Part shown: positions 43,450 to 52,703 of the stretch, piece by piece
Position numbering within the stretch: position 1 is the stretch's first letter
Layout of the letters: the number at the start of each line of letters is the position of its first letter
Assembly: GCF_026898155.1 (NCBI RefSeq)
Contig: NZ_CP114029.1
Location: 3,266,001 to 3,330,000 of the forward strand
Direction: 5' to 3'
Length of the DNA stretch: 64,000 nt
Origin: Jiella pelagia
GTDB lineage: Bacteria; Pseudomonadota; Alphaproteobacteria; Rhizobiales; Rhizobiaceae
Program-made: the position numbers and the translations under genes
Notes under the pieces: model-generated
The model's database searches: none
What the model saw: only the letters and a program-made list of their open reading frames with translations
What the model was told of the DNA's origin: nothing

Positions 43450-43719
43450 ATGTCCGAGCGCATCAACCAGATCCTGGGAGGATCGCCGATCGGCGTTGCC
43501 ATCCGGCTGATCCTGATCTCGATCCTCGTCGGGTTCATCCTCTCATGGCTGAACTGGAATCCCCACGACATCATCGACTGGGTCGTTCGTACCGTCGAAT
43601 GGGCCTGGCGCTCGCTGTTCGGCTCGGTCGAGCAGGCAGTTTATTATTTCCTCCTCGGCGCGGCGATCGTCGTACCGGTGTTCATCATCTCGCGGCTTTT
43701 GAAGATGGGTCGTCGGTAA
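43450..43719 (+). CDS. DUF6460 membrane protein
   Basis: The 89-residue protein has two membrane segments (about 16-36 and 64-85) around the conserved LNWNPHDIIDWVVRTVEWAW. The pattern matches the DUF6460 family of this order. A terminator (43740-43773) follows. The function is unknown. Confidence 0.75.
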   Translation: MSERINQILGGSPIGVAIRLILISILVGFILSWLNWNPHDIIDWVVRTVEWAWRSLFGSVEQAVYYFLLGAAIVVPVFIISRLLKMGRR

Positions 43720-43739
43720 GGCGCGCTGCAGAAAGAAAA

Positions 43740-43773
43740 GCCCTGGCATCGCTGCCGGGGCGTCTCCATTTTT
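43740..43773 (+). terminator. Intrinsic terminator after the DUF6460 gene
   Basis: The 9-bp stem GCCCTGGCA/TGCCGGGGC (43740-43748 with 43753-43761, one G-T pair) has loop TCGC, and a T-run (ATTTTTG) begins some 7 bases later. The convergent oxidoreductase gene ends at 43809. Confidence 0.6.
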
Positions 43774-43808
43774 GGCGATTTGAGCCAGGCCAGACGAAGG
43801 GTCGAGGC

Positions 43809-46124
43809 TCAGGCCGCCTGCCGCTTCAGGATCCGCACCGGGACCGACTTCGCCGCCGGCACATGGGCGCGGCGCGAATGGTGCCAGAGCGGGATCAGCG
43901 CGTTCAGCTCAGGGTAGTAGCCGGCGCAATTGCCTTTCGGAATCGGCCAGGCATGGACGCGGTAGTTCTCCACCCGCCGGGTCACGCCGTCGTCGGTATG
44001 GGTCTCGACGTCCACCCGGTCTTCGCTTGTCAGGCCCAGCCGGCGCATGTCCGCCTCGTTCATCAGGATCACCATGCGCGTGCCTTTGACGCCGCGCAGG
44101 CGGTCGTCATAGCCGTAGATGGTCGTGTTGAACTGGTCGTTGGAGCGGACCGTGATCAGTTTCAGAACGTCGGGCCTGGTCGTGTCGATGTCCGGATCGA
44201 CGTCGAAGCTTTCGGGCACGAGGAAGTTGGCCTTCTTCGTCTCCGTGCGCCACTCGCGCTTCGTCGCGCCGATGTCGCGGTGGAAGCCGCCGGGCGTGCC
44301 CATCCGCGCGTTGAAGTCCTTGAAGTCGTCCGGATAGGCCCGCTCGATGGCGTCGCGCACGAGGCTGTAGTCGGCTGCCCACTTGTCCCACGGCACCGTC
44401 GATTTGCCGGCGACAGTCGCCTTGGCGAGTTCGGCGGTGATCTTCGGCTCTGAGAGGAGTTCGCGCGAGGCAGGCTCGGTTTTTCCATAGGAAGCGTGGA
44501 TGCAGGCGGTGGAATCCTCCACTGAGACGATTTGGTCGACGCCGTTCTGGGCATCGCGCTCCAGCCGGCCGAGGCAGGGCAGGATGTAGGTCTTCTCGCA
44601 GGTGAGAAGATGGTTGCGGTTGAGCTTGGTCGAGATCTGGACGTTGAGCCGCATCTTGCGCCAGTTCTCCTCGACGCGCCCCGTCTCCGGCACCGCGCGG
44701 GAAAAATTGCCGCCGAGGCAGACGAAGCCCTTCACCGACCCGTCGATGATGCCCTCGCAGGCCTCGACCGTGTCGAGCCCCTTCTCCTTGGGCACGGTGA
44801 AGCCGTAGAATTCCTCGAACTTCTCGTGCGGGATCAGCTCCAGCTTCTCGGTAATGCCGACGGTGCGCTGCCCTTGCACGTTCGAATGGCCGCGGATCGG
44901 CGAGATGCCGGCCCCTTCCTTGCCCATCATGCCGCGCATCAGGAGAAGGTTGACCAGCATCTGGACGTTCTCGATGCCGTGCCGGTGCTGGGTGAGGCCC
45001 ATGCCGTAATTGCCGATGACCTTGTCGGCCTTTGAGTAGACCCGCCCGACATGTTCGAGCTCGCTGCGCGGCAGGCCCGAGCAGCGCTCGATCTGCTCCC
45101 AGTCGGCGTCGCGGACAAAGGCCTCGAAATCCCCGAAACCGTGGCAATGCTCCTCGATGAAGGCGGTATCGAGCACCCGCTTGCCGCCGGACGTCTTCGC
45201 TTCATCGTCAAGCGCGAAGACGGCCTTGGCAATGCCGGTCATTGCGGCGACGTCGCCGCCGCCCTTCACCTGATAGTAGTCGCTGGACATCTTCGTCCCC
45301 TCACCGGGGGACAGCATCTCGACCGGGCTCTGCGGGCTCTTGAAGCGCATCAGCCCGCGTTCGAAGATCGGATTGAAGGTGATCACCGGCGCGCCGCGCT
45401 TGCGGGCCTCCTGGACCCAGTGCAAAAGCCGCGGGGCGTTGGTGCCGGTGTTGTGGCCGAAGAAGAACATCATGTCGCAGGCGTCGAAGTCGGCGAGCGT
45501 CACCGTCCCGACCGGCGAGCCGATCGATTCCGGCAGGCCGACCGACGTCGACTCGTGGCACATGTTGGAGGAGTCCGGCAGGTTGTTCGAGCCGTAGATG
45601 CGCGCGAATAGCTGCCACATATGCGAGGCCTCGAGCGAGGCCCGGCCGGAGACGTAGAAGACGACCGATTTCGGATCGAGAGCGTTCAGTTCCTCGCCGA
45701 TCTCCCGGAACGCATCGCTCCACTTGATCGGGACGTACTGGTCGAGGCTCGCATCGTATTTCATCGGGGTCGTCAGCCGCCCCTGCTTCTCCAGGTCGTG
45801 GTCGGTCCATTCAAGAAGTTCCGACACACGGTGCCTGGCGAAGAACTCCCGGTCGCAGCGCTTCGGGGTGATCTCCCACATCGTCGCCTTGGCGCCGTTC
45901 TCGCAATATTCGAACGGCCGCGGCTCGGCCGGTTTGGCCCAGGAGCAGGAAACGCACTGATAACCGTCAGCCTTGTTCTGGTCCTGAAGCGTCGTCCAGA
46001 CGGTAGAGGCGAGCAGCCCTTCCTGGCTCGATTTGGCAACGAGCGACTTGACCGACCCCCAGCCGCCCGACGGCTCGTCATAGGGCTCGATGATCGGCTT
46101 GTCGGTGTTTTCTGAGCGATCCAT
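43809..46124 (-). CDS. FdhF/YdeP-family molybdopterin oxidoreductase
   Basis: The 771-residue protein starts at ATG 46124; an alternative is 46139. The N-terminus has CVSCSWAKP with further Cys (YCENG, KRC), as in the YdeP subgroup, and then the molybdopterin core: FYVSGRASLEASHMWQL, SNMCHESTSVGLPESIG, FFFGHNTGTNAPR and GNYGMGLTQHRHGIENVQML, and a C-terminal molydopterin dinucleotide-binding domain (SNDQFNTTIYGYDDRLRG). YdeP relatives are linked to acid resistance; the substrate is unproven. No formate dehydrogenase partner genes are adjacent. An intact GAGCTC is at 45057. Confidence 0.88.
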   Translation of the reverse strand: MDRSENTDKPIIEPYDEPSGGWGSVKSLVAKSSQEGLLASTVWTTLQDQNKADGYQCVSCSWAKPAEPRPFEYCENGAKATMWEITPKRCDREFFARHRVSELLEWTDHDLEKQGRLTTPMKYDASLDQYVPIKWSDAFREIGEELNALDPKSVVFYVSGRASLEASHMWQLFARIYGSNNLPDSSNMCHESTSVGLPESIGSPVGTVTLADFDACDMMFFFGHNTGTNAPRLLHWVQEARKRGAPVITFNPIFERGLMRFKSPQSPVEMLSPGEGTKMSSDYYQVKGGGDVAAMTGIAKAVFALDDEAKTSGGKRVLDTAFIEEHCHGFGDFEAFVRDADWEQIERCSGLPRSELEHVGRVYSKADKVIGNYGMGLTQHRHGIENVQMLVNLLLMRGMMGKEGAGISPIRGHSNVQGQRTVGITEKLELIPHEKFEEFYGFTVPKEKGLDTVEACEGIIDGSVKGFVCLGGNFSRAVPETGRVEENWRKMRLNVQISTKLNRNHLLTCEKTYILPCLGRLERDAQNGVDQIVSVEDSTACIHASYGKTEPASRELLSEPKITAELAKATVAGKSTVPWDKWAADYSLVRDAIERAYPDDFKDFNARMGTPGGFHRDIGATKREWRTETKKANFLVPESFDVDPDIDTTRPDVLKLITVRSNDQFNTTIYGYDDRLRGVKGTRMVILMNEADMRRLGLTSEDRVDVETHTDDGVTRRVENYRVHAWPIPKGNCAGYYPELNALIPLWHHSRRAHVPAAKSVPVRILKRQAA

Positions 46125-46329
46125 GGTCCGTCCTCGCAATTCGGCCGGCGCGGGGGCGCGGCTGGATTGTAACTGTTCCAGAGGACGGAACTCGTCGATC
46201 CGGTTCCGGTTGCAGGCGACGGCGAGAGAGGGGGTGATTTAACGCTTAGGCCTGAACGCACATTCCTGCAGCGCCTGACGGAATTGACGCTGGCCGGAGC
46301 GCTTCAGCGTCCCTCAGGACTCGCCCCTG

Positions 46330-46920
46330 TCAGCGCTCGACGACGAGCCGCGTCCGACGGGCGAGGAACGGCGCAAGCTTCGTCATGTCGGAGGGCGCGA
46401 CGGCGATGCAGCCCTCGGTCGGGGGATAGCCGGGCCTTGCGACATGGAAGAAGATCGCGCTGCCGCGGCTGCGGGCGCGCCGGCGATAGTTCCAGTCGAG
46501 GACGACGACGACGTCGTAGAGCCGGTCGTCGCGAGCCAGCGTCTCGGCGCTGGCGGGAAAGGGCAGCCGGACGTGGCGGTTGTAGGCCGCATGTCGCGGC
46601 GCGTCGCACCAGCCGTCGACGCCGGGGCGCACGCGACGCGCCGGAAGACGGCTCTTTGGCCGGGCCATGCGGTCGCCCCTGGCGCCGCCGCGATACCAGA
46701 TCTCGATTGCGGCCATGACGGCGACCGGCGTCGCGCCGTCGCCCTCGCGCTTGAAGATCGTCGTGCCGGAACGTCCGAGCGCGCAAGGGATTCGGAACGG
46801 GCCGGCGGCGAGGATGCCACGCCTGTCGTCGCCCGGTTTTCGGCGTATGGAGATGCGGTTGATCGTCACGGGTAGCGTCGCGAAGGCCTTGCGTTTCTGC
46901 AACAGTGTTGTCCTAGCCAC
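46330..46920 (-). CDS. L,D-transpeptidase (YkuD family)
   Basis: The 196-residue protein has the YkuD catalytic region FFHVARPGYPPTEGCIAV with His159 and Cys171. The N-terminal part (GPFRIPCALGRSGTTIFKRE, KREGDGATPV) matches the L,D-transpeptidases of this order. It cross-links peptidoglycan or attaches lipoproteins. No signal peptide is evident with this start. It is divergent from the CenR-like regulator, sharing an 83-base intergenic region; such pairing suggests envelope control. Confidence 0.85.
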   Translation of the reverse strand: MARTTLLQKRKAFATLPVTINRISIRRKPGDDRRGILAAGPFRIPCALGRSGTTIFKREGDGATPVAVMAAIEIWYRGGARGDRMARPKSRLPARRVRPGVDGWCDAPRHAAYNRHVRLPFPASAETLARDDRLYDVVVVLDWNYRRRARSRGSAIFFHVARPGYPPTEGCIAVAPSDMTKLAPFLARRTRLVVER

Positions 46921-47003
46921 GAAATCCCTATGTTACAATCAATCCGCCGACGATCCGGGCGGGCGAGCCCGCAATATTGACGACAGGCGAACTGCGGTTG
47001 GGG

Positions 47004-47687
47004 ATGAGCGCGAGAAGCATATTGATCGTCGATGACGACGATGACCTGAGAGAGACGCTGGCCGAACAGCTGTCCCTGCACGAGGAATTCAATGTCCTGC
47101 AGGAGGATACGGCGGCCAAGGGTATCGCTGCGGCACGAGGCGGCCTGATCGACCTCGTCGTGATGGATGTCGGCCTGCCGGACATGGATGGCCGCGAGGC
47201 CGTCAAGGTCCTGCGCAAGGGCGGCTTCAAGGCGCCGATCATCATCCTGACGGCCCAGGATGCCGATTCCGACACCATCCTCGGCCTTGAGGCCGGGGCG
47301 AACGACTACGTCACCAAGCCGTTCCGCTTCGCGGTGCTGCTCGCCCGCATCAGGGCGCAGCTTCGCCAGCACGATCAGAGCGAGGATGCGACCTTCCAGG
47401 TCGGGCCCTACGTCTTCAAGCCGAGCCAGAAGGTGCTGATCGACGAGAAGGGTGGCAAGATCCGGCTGACCGAGAAGGAGACGGCGATCATCCGCTATCT
47501 CTATCGGGCGGATCGCAAGGTGATCACCCGCGACGTCCTTCTGGAAGAGGTGTGGGGCTACAATTCCGGCGTCACCACCCACACGCTGGAGACCCACGTC
47601 TACCGGCTGCGCCAGAAGATCGAGCCCGACCCGTCCAACGCGCGACTGCTGGTGACGGAGGCCGGCGGCTACAAGCTGGTGCCCTGA
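47004..47687 (+). CDS. cenR: OmpR-family response regulator, CenR-like
   Basis: The 227-residue protein has a receiver domain (MSARSILIVDDDDDLRETLA, phosphorylation site Asp55 in VVMDVGLPDMDG, YVTKPF Lys near 107) and a winged-helix DNA-binding domain (RLTEKETAIIRYLYRADRKV ... EVWGYNSGVTTHTLETHVYR, each part shown briefly). The sequence closely follows the CenR envelope regulator of alphaproteobacteria. The ATG at 47004 is chosen over 46977 because it begins the receiver. The symbol is by similarity as I recall it. Divergence from an L,D-transpeptidase fits an envelope role. Confidence 0.82.
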   Translation: MSARSILIVDDDDDLRETLAEQLSLHEEFNVLQEDTAAKGIAAARGGLIDLVVMDVGLPDMDGREAVKVLRKGGFKAPIIILTAQDADSDTILGLEAGANDYVTKPFRFAVLLARIRAQLRQHDQSEDATFQVGPYVFKPSQKVLIDEKGGKIRLTEKETAIIRYLYRADRKVITRDVLLEEVWGYNSGVTTHTLETHVYRLRQKIEPDPSNARLLVTEAGGYKLVP

Positions 47688-47994
47688 CGGGCGCCGGTTT
47701 GGCCTCGGAGCCGCATGTGGCTCTGCCGCTTCGCGGCGCGCTGAACCGTGGGTCGTCGGCCGAGCGGACTTGCGTGATGAGTTCGTCCGATCGCAACTCT
47801 GACGCGACCGCAGGACAAGACTTGCCCGCGCATTCACCATTCCTCTACCAATCCTGTTTACGATAACGTCATCGTGTCTTGGCGGCCAAGCACTGCGAGC
47901 CGGAGCTGGCGAGGCGATTCGATGGTTAATGGAGATGCCCGGCCGGCCACGGCCGTTGCTTCTCGAGGCAGGAAAAGATCGGTACGCCGCAACG
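47688..47994. other. Stretch without a supported gene
   Basis: About 300 bases separate the regulator from the cNMP-binding gene. A downstream promoter for the latter is probably present but no clear hexamers stand out. No RNA gene, repeat or terminator with a T-run is recognised. Confidence 0.4.
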
Positions 47995-48447
47995 ATGAGC
48001 CTTGAGAGCGACATCGCGATCCTCCGGAACGTCCGGCTATTCGACGGGCTTCAGACCGATCAGCTCCGGCTTCTCGCCTTCGGCGCCGAGCACCGGCGCG
48101 TGCGCAAGGGTGAATTCGTGTTTCGCGAGAATGCCCGGGCCGACGCCGGCTTCGTCATCGTTGCGGGGGGTGTGGCCCTGACGCGCGGCCGCGGCGATGA
48201 GGCGAAGATCGTCTCCCGTCACGGCCCAGGGGCACTGCTCGGCGAGATCTGCCTGATCACCGAGACCACCCGGCCGGCGAGCGCCCAGACGGAGACCGAC
48301 TGCGACCTCATTCGGGTGTCGCGCACGCTGTTTCGCCGCATGCTCGAAGAATATCCCGAATTCGCCGCCATCCTGCACCAGCGCATCCGCGACGAACTCG
48401 AAGCCATGCTCGCCGATATCGAAGGGCTGGAAAATCGGTTCCGGTGA
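47995..48447 (+). CDS. Cyclic-nucleotide-binding domain protein
   Basis: The 150-residue protein begins SLESDIAILRNVRLFDGLQT and then has the cNMP-binding beta-roll: GEFVFRENARADAGFVIVAG and PGALLGEICLITETTRPASA, the phosphate-binding cassette region. There is no HTH, so unlike Crp it should not bind DNA itself. Such single-domain proteins sense cAMP/cGMP or act as regulatory subunits. Order with cenR and xthA is conserved in this group as I know it. Confidence 0.85.
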   Translation: MSLESDIAILRNVRLFDGLQTDQLRLLAFGAEHRRVRKGEFVFRENARADAGFVIVAGGVALTRGRGDEAKIVSRHGPGALLGEICLITETTRPASAQTETDCDLIRVSRTLFRRMLEEYPEFAAILHQRIRDELEAMLADIEGLENRFR

Positions 48448-48484
48448 GGTTCGGCAAGTCTGGCGTGATTAGCCGCCTGGATTT

Positions 48485-49288
48485 CTAGAACGCGAACCGC
48501 GCGATCACCGGCACGTGGTCGGACGGCTTTTCCCAGCCGCGGGCCTCGGAAAGGATCTCGACCTTGTCGAGCACCGGCGCCATGTCGGACGAACCCCAGA
48601 TGTGGTCGAGCCGGCGGCCGCGATTGGAGGTCGCCCAGTCCTTCGCCCGGTAGCTCCACCAGGTGAACAATACCTCCTCAGGCGGGAAATGCACCCGCAT
48701 CAGGTCGGTCCAGTTGCCGTCCTTCTGCGCCGTCACGAGGCCTTCGGTCTCGATCGGCGTGTGCGAGACGATCTTCAGGAGCTGCTTGTGGGACCACACG
48801 TCGGTTTCGAGCGGCGCGATGTTGAGATCGCCGCACAAAAGCGCCGAGACGCCGGTTTCACCGGCGGCATTCGTGCGCCGAAGCTCTTCGACGAAATCCA
48901 GCTTGTGGCGGAATTTCGGGTTGATCTCCGGGTCCGGCTCGTCGCCGCCCGCCGGAACGTAGAGATTGTGGATGCGGATTTTCTTGCCCGCGACGTCGAT
49001 GCGCGTCGACAGATGCCGGGCGTCGCCGACGGCGCAGAAATCCTGCCGCACGATGTCCTCGAAGGGCAGCTTCGAAATCGTCGCGACGCCGTGATAGCCC
49101 TTCTGCCCGTGGATCGCGACATGTTCATAGCCGAGCGCCCTGAACGCCTTTTCGGGGAACTGGTCGTTCGGGCACTTGGTCTCCTGCAGGCACAAAACGT
49201 CCGGCCGGTGCTCGGTCAGGAACCGCTCGACCAGGCCGATGCGCAGGCGCACGGAGTTGATGTTCCAGGTGGCGAGGGAGAAGGGCAT
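48485..49288 (-). CDS. xthA: Exodeoxyribonuclease III (AP endonuclease)
   Basis: The 267-residue protein starts MPFSLATWNINSVRLRIGLV at 49288; the upstream extension is not family-like. Catalytic motifs are present: LQETK (metal-binding Glu), LYVPAGG, CGDLNIAP, and the C-terminal RLDHIWGS and SDHVPV (catalytic His). It incises abasic sites in base-excision repair and has 3' exonuclease activity. Confidence 0.95.
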   Translation of the reverse strand: MPFSLATWNINSVRLRIGLVERFLTEHRPDVLCLQETKCPNDQFPEKAFRALGYEHVAIHGQKGYHGVATISKLPFEDIVRQDFCAVGDARHLSTRIDVAGKKIRIHNLYVPAGGDEPDPEINPKFRHKLDFVEELRRTNAAGETGVSALLCGDLNIAPLETDVWSHKQLLKIVSHTPIETEGLVTAQKDGNWTDLMRVHFPPEEVLFTWWSYRAKDWATSNRGRRLDHIWGSSDMAPVLDKVEILSEARGWEKPSDHVPVIARFAF

Positions 49289-49567
49289 GGGCGCAGCGCT
49301 TTTCTGGGGGAGGGGCGGGCGGAGGCGAGCGACGGTCCGGCTTAGGCCCGAGAGCCCGTCGACGGCAAGCGCGGCGCGACTGCTATCCCCATGGGAGTCG
49401 GCCAAGAGGTGAAGGAGAGCCGATCACCGGACGCCGTCATCTCCGCTTTGGCCGGCGAGGAAGACGACGCGGCAAGGCCCGCGTCGGTTCTCTGCGGCCT
49501 TGCCGATATCCGCGAACTCCGTATCTCGACCAACAGCGAAACCGGCCCCGTGGAACGGAGAAACATC

Positions 49568-50455
49568 ATGTTCGAAGGCTTTTCCGAGCGCCTCGTTCCG
49601 GGCGAGGACGCCGATATCTTCTGCCGCATCGGCGGCGACGGCCCGCCGCTGCTGCTGCTCCACGGCTATCCGCAGACCGGGGCGATGTGGGCGCCGATCG
49701 CCGAGAGGCTGGCCGAGCGGTTCAGCCTCGTCGTGCCGGACCTGCGCGGCTATGGCCGCTCGTCAGTGCCGCAGAACGACCCGGAGAACGTTGCTTATTC
49801 AAAGCGCCGGATGGGCGCCGACATGGCGGCGGTGATGAGCGCGCTCGGCCATGAGCGGTTTGCCGTCGCGGGCCATGATCGCGGCGCCCGGGTCGCCTAT
49901 CGCATGGGCTTCGACATGCCGGAGCGGCTGACCCGGATTGCCGTCCTCGACATCGTGCCGGTCGCCGAGGTCTGGGAGGCGATGGGGGCGGCCGAGGCGA
50001 TGAAGGTCTATCACTGGCCGTTCCTCGCCCAACCCCATCCGCTGCCGGAAACGCTGATCGCCGCCGATCCAGTGTTCTATCTGAAGCACACCATGGCGAG
50101 CTGGACCGGCTCAAAGTCGCTGGAGGCGTTTTCGCCCGAAGCCTTGGCCGAATATGCCGAGCATTTTTCCCGGCCCGAGAATATTCACGGCGCCTGCAAC
50201 GATTATCGCGCTGGGGCGACGATCGACTGGCGGCTCGACCGCGAGGATCGGGCGGCGGGGCGAAAGATCGGCGTCGAAACGCTCGCGCTATGGGGTGCGG
50301 ACGGGATCCCCGGCTCGGGCGAGAGCCCGCTCGACGTGTGGAAACGCTGGTGCGAGCGCGTCGAGGGTTGCCCGATCGAGGCCGGTCATTTCCTCGTCGA
50401 GGAGGCGCCGGACGAGACGCTGGCGGCGTTGCTCGGGTTTTTCGGCAAGGGGTGA
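49568..50455 (+). CDS. Alpha/beta hydrolase, fluoroacetate dehalogenase-like
   Basis: The 295-residue protein has LHGYPQT (oxyanion), DLRGYGRS and the nucleophile elbow GHDRGARV. Asp104, Arg105, Arg108, Asp128, His149, Trp150, Tyr213 and His274 match, one for one, the nucleophile, carboxylate-binding, halide-binding and base residues described for the fluoroacetate dehalogenases FAc-DEX FA1 and RPA1163. The ATG at 49568 begins the family N-terminus (MFEGFSERLV). The likely reaction is hydrolysis of haloacetates to glycolate. It sits between xthA and lolA, which are normally closer. Confidence 0.85.
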   Translation: MFEGFSERLVPGEDADIFCRIGGDGPPLLLLHGYPQTGAMWAPIAERLAERFSLVVPDLRGYGRSSVPQNDPENVAYSKRRMGADMAAVMSALGHERFAVAGHDRGARVAYRMGFDMPERLTRIAVLDIVPVAEVWEAMGAAEAMKVYHWPFLAQPHPLPETLIAADPVFYLKHTMASWTGSKSLEAFSPEALAEYAEHFSRPENIHGACNDYRAGATIDWRLDREDRAAGRKIGVETLALWGADGIPGSGESPLDVWKRWCERVEGCPIEAGHFLVEEAPDETLAALLGFFGKG

Positions 50456-50488
50456 GGGCGACGCCGCACGTCGCCCTCGAAGGCAGTC

Positions 50489-51137
50489 TCAGCGGTTGCC
50501 GGTCTGGCCCTGGGAGATCGCCGTATAGGGGATCTTGAACGCCGAGTTCTGGATGTCGCCGCCTTCCTGGACGTTGTAGATCATCACCGAGGTCTCGCGC
50601 CCCTGCTTGTCGCGGATCGTCCACTGCTTCAGGTCCGAGGCTCTTCGGGTCGAACATCATGGTGATGCGGGAATTGCCGAAGACCGAGCGGTCGCCCATG
50701 ACGATCGTGGTGAGGTCCGGGTCTTCCTTGACGCTCTGGATGTTCGCCTCCGACAGGTTGATGCGTCGGTCGAGCAGGAGCTTCATCGGCGTCTGGGAGA
50801 GGGGATAGGTCTCCCAGGTGTTGAGCTTCTTGTTGTTGATCGCAACGTTCGAGCCGTCGGAAATGACACGGAGAGGCGCGTTCGCATAGTCGAAGCGCAC
50901 CTTGCCGGGCCGCTCGATGTAGAACTTGCCTTCCGACTGCCGACCGTTCGGATCGAACTGGACGAAGTCGCCGTGCATCGAGGGAATCGAGGCGAAATGA
51001 TCGGCGATCTTCTGGGCGGCAGCGGTCACCTGCGCCTGAGCGCCTGGAACAGTGGCGGCCATGAGCATGGCAGCTCCGGTTCCGGCGATCAGCGCGCGGC
51101 GGCCGGCGCGGCGGATAAATCGGGTGAATTGGGCCAT
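50489..51137 (-). CDS. lolA: Outer-membrane lipoprotein carrier LolA, with a one-base frameshift
   Basis: The protein has a twin-Arg-like/Sec signal (RRAGRRALIAGTGAAMLMAA, cut after AQA). The LolA core follows: FASIPSMHGDFVQFDPNGRQ, EGKFYIERPGKVRFDY and NTWETYPLSQTPMKLLL. At 50637-50643 (GAGGCTC on plus) the raw frame shifts. Deleting one base restores GAGCTC and gives FDPKSSDLKQWTIRDKQGRE, then NVQEGGDIQNSAFKIPY to a TGA at 50491-50489, 215 residues. LolA carries lipoproteins across the periplasm and is normally essential, which argues against a true mutation. Confidence 0.85.
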
Positions 51138-51300
51138 CTTCGTGCGGCTTCCTCTTTTGGGACGTTCGCCCTTCGACGTCACGCCGGTTCGTGCCGGCGC
51201 CGGTTCTTGTTCACTATAGTATTTTGGAAGGGTTACCTGGGGCTGCAATGGGGCCTAACCATGACGTGAGCCGAGGCGAGCCGCCGCCTGTCACCTGCCC

Positions 51301-52483
51301 TCAGGTCAGCGCTTTCGCCGCTGCGAGGCCCCGTTCGAGATCGGCCTTGAGGTCGGCGACGTCCTCGAGCCCCACCTGCAGGCGGATGAAGGTGCCGTCC
51401 GCCGGTCCCTTGCAGATCGTCCGATCGGTAAGATCGACGGCGACGGCGAGGCTTTCGTGGCCACCCCAGGAATAGCCGAGGCCGATCAGCTCCAGAGCGT
51501 CGAGGAAGGCGCTGGCGCGGGAAAAGCTGCCGGGAAGGAGGAACGAGAACAGGCCGGAGGAGCCGGAGAACTGGCGCTCGTAGAGCCTCGCGGTCGAAGA
51601 ACGAGGCAAGGGCGGGATGGCGCACCTCGCCGACACCGTCGCGGCCCTCGAGCCATTCGGCCAGTTCGAGTGCCGAGGCCTGATGGCGCTCCAGCCGCAC
51701 GCCCATGGTCTTCAGCCCGCGCAGAACGAGGTACACGTCGTCCGGCGCGGCGTTGATGCCGATCTGCATCTGCGTCTCGCGCAGGCGGTGGGCAGTCTCC
51801 TTGGTGGCGGAGACGCTACCCATCATCACGTCGGAATGGCCACTGGGGTACTTCGTCAGGGCGTGAATCGACAGGTCGACGCCGTGTTCGATCGGGCGGA
51901 AATAGAGCGGCGTCGCCCAGGTGTTGTCGAGCATGGTGACGGCGCCCCCGGCATGGGCGGCCTCGCAGACCGCCGACACATCCATCATCTCGAACGTGTT
52001 GGAGCCGGGCGCCTCGAGGAAGACGACCTTGGTGTTCGGCTTCATCAGATCGGCGATGCCGGCGCCGACATGCGGATCGAAATACTCGATCTCGACACCC
52101 ATGCGGCGCAAGGTGCCGTGGGCGAACTGCCGGGTCGGCGAATAGACCGAGTCGACGATCAGGCAATGGTCGCCGGCGCCGAGAAAGGCGAGGAGGGGAA
52201 TCGAGATTGCGGCGAGGCCCGAGGGGACGAGAATCGTCTCATGCGCATTCTCCAGTTCGCTCAGCGCGTCTTCCAGAGCCTTGGTCGTAGGGGTGCCGCG
52301 TAGTCCATAAGTATAAGGCAGCGACTTGCGGTTCTTCATCGCATCGGTCGATTCGAACAGGACTGTCGAGGCGTGAACAACCGGTGGATTGACAAATCCG
52401 TGCATCGAGCGGGGATCATAAGGCCCGTGCGCTAGAAGGGTGTTGGGGCCGGTCTGCCGGGATTTTGAGCGATCCGTGGTCAA
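51301..52483 (-). CDS. metC: Cystathionine beta-lyase, with a one-base frameshift
   Basis: This is a PLP enzyme of the Cys/Met metabolism family: RGTPTTKALEDALSELENA, DNTWATPLYF and the Schiff-base lysine in SIHALTKYPSGHSDVMMG. At 51583-51589 (GAGCCTC) the raw frame shifts. Removing one base restores GAGCTC and gives ASFFDRELYERQFSGSSGLF and a normal C-terminus (GYSWGGHESL, TFIRLQVGLED) to 51301, 393 residues. It converts cystathionine to homocysteine. It diverges from aapJ; metC next to aapJQMP is known synteny in rhizobia. Confidence 0.88.
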
Positions 52484-52561
52484 CTGTTCGTCCTCTTGGC
52501 TACTTTGTCTGCAGAGTTGATCGTTTCACCGGTTTGCACTGCAAAAGAAAAAACCGGCAGC

Positions 52562-52590
52562 TTGACCTGATTAAAAATTTGTCATGGAAT
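52562..52590 (+). promoter_or_regulatory. Candidate promoter of the aap operon
   Basis: A TTGACC hexamer at 52562-52567, a 17-base AT-rich spacer and TGGAAT at 52585-52590 resemble a sigma70 promoter. It lies about 115 bases upstream of aapJ in the metC-aapJ divergent region. Confidence 0.45.
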
Positions 52591-52703
52591 TGCGAAGCTT
52601 GGCGGAGGTCATCGATGAAAGAAGCGGTGCCGCCGCCGCTGCGCTCCAATATTGGCGGCGCGGACAGAGTTAAACGATAAACCCAAATGGGGAAGGCTTC
52701 CTG

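Noticed and set aside
43804-43810. GAGGCTC just after the YdeP-family gene, and a similar one at 38395
   Set aside because: Both are in non-coding DNA, so no reading frame can show whether a base was added.
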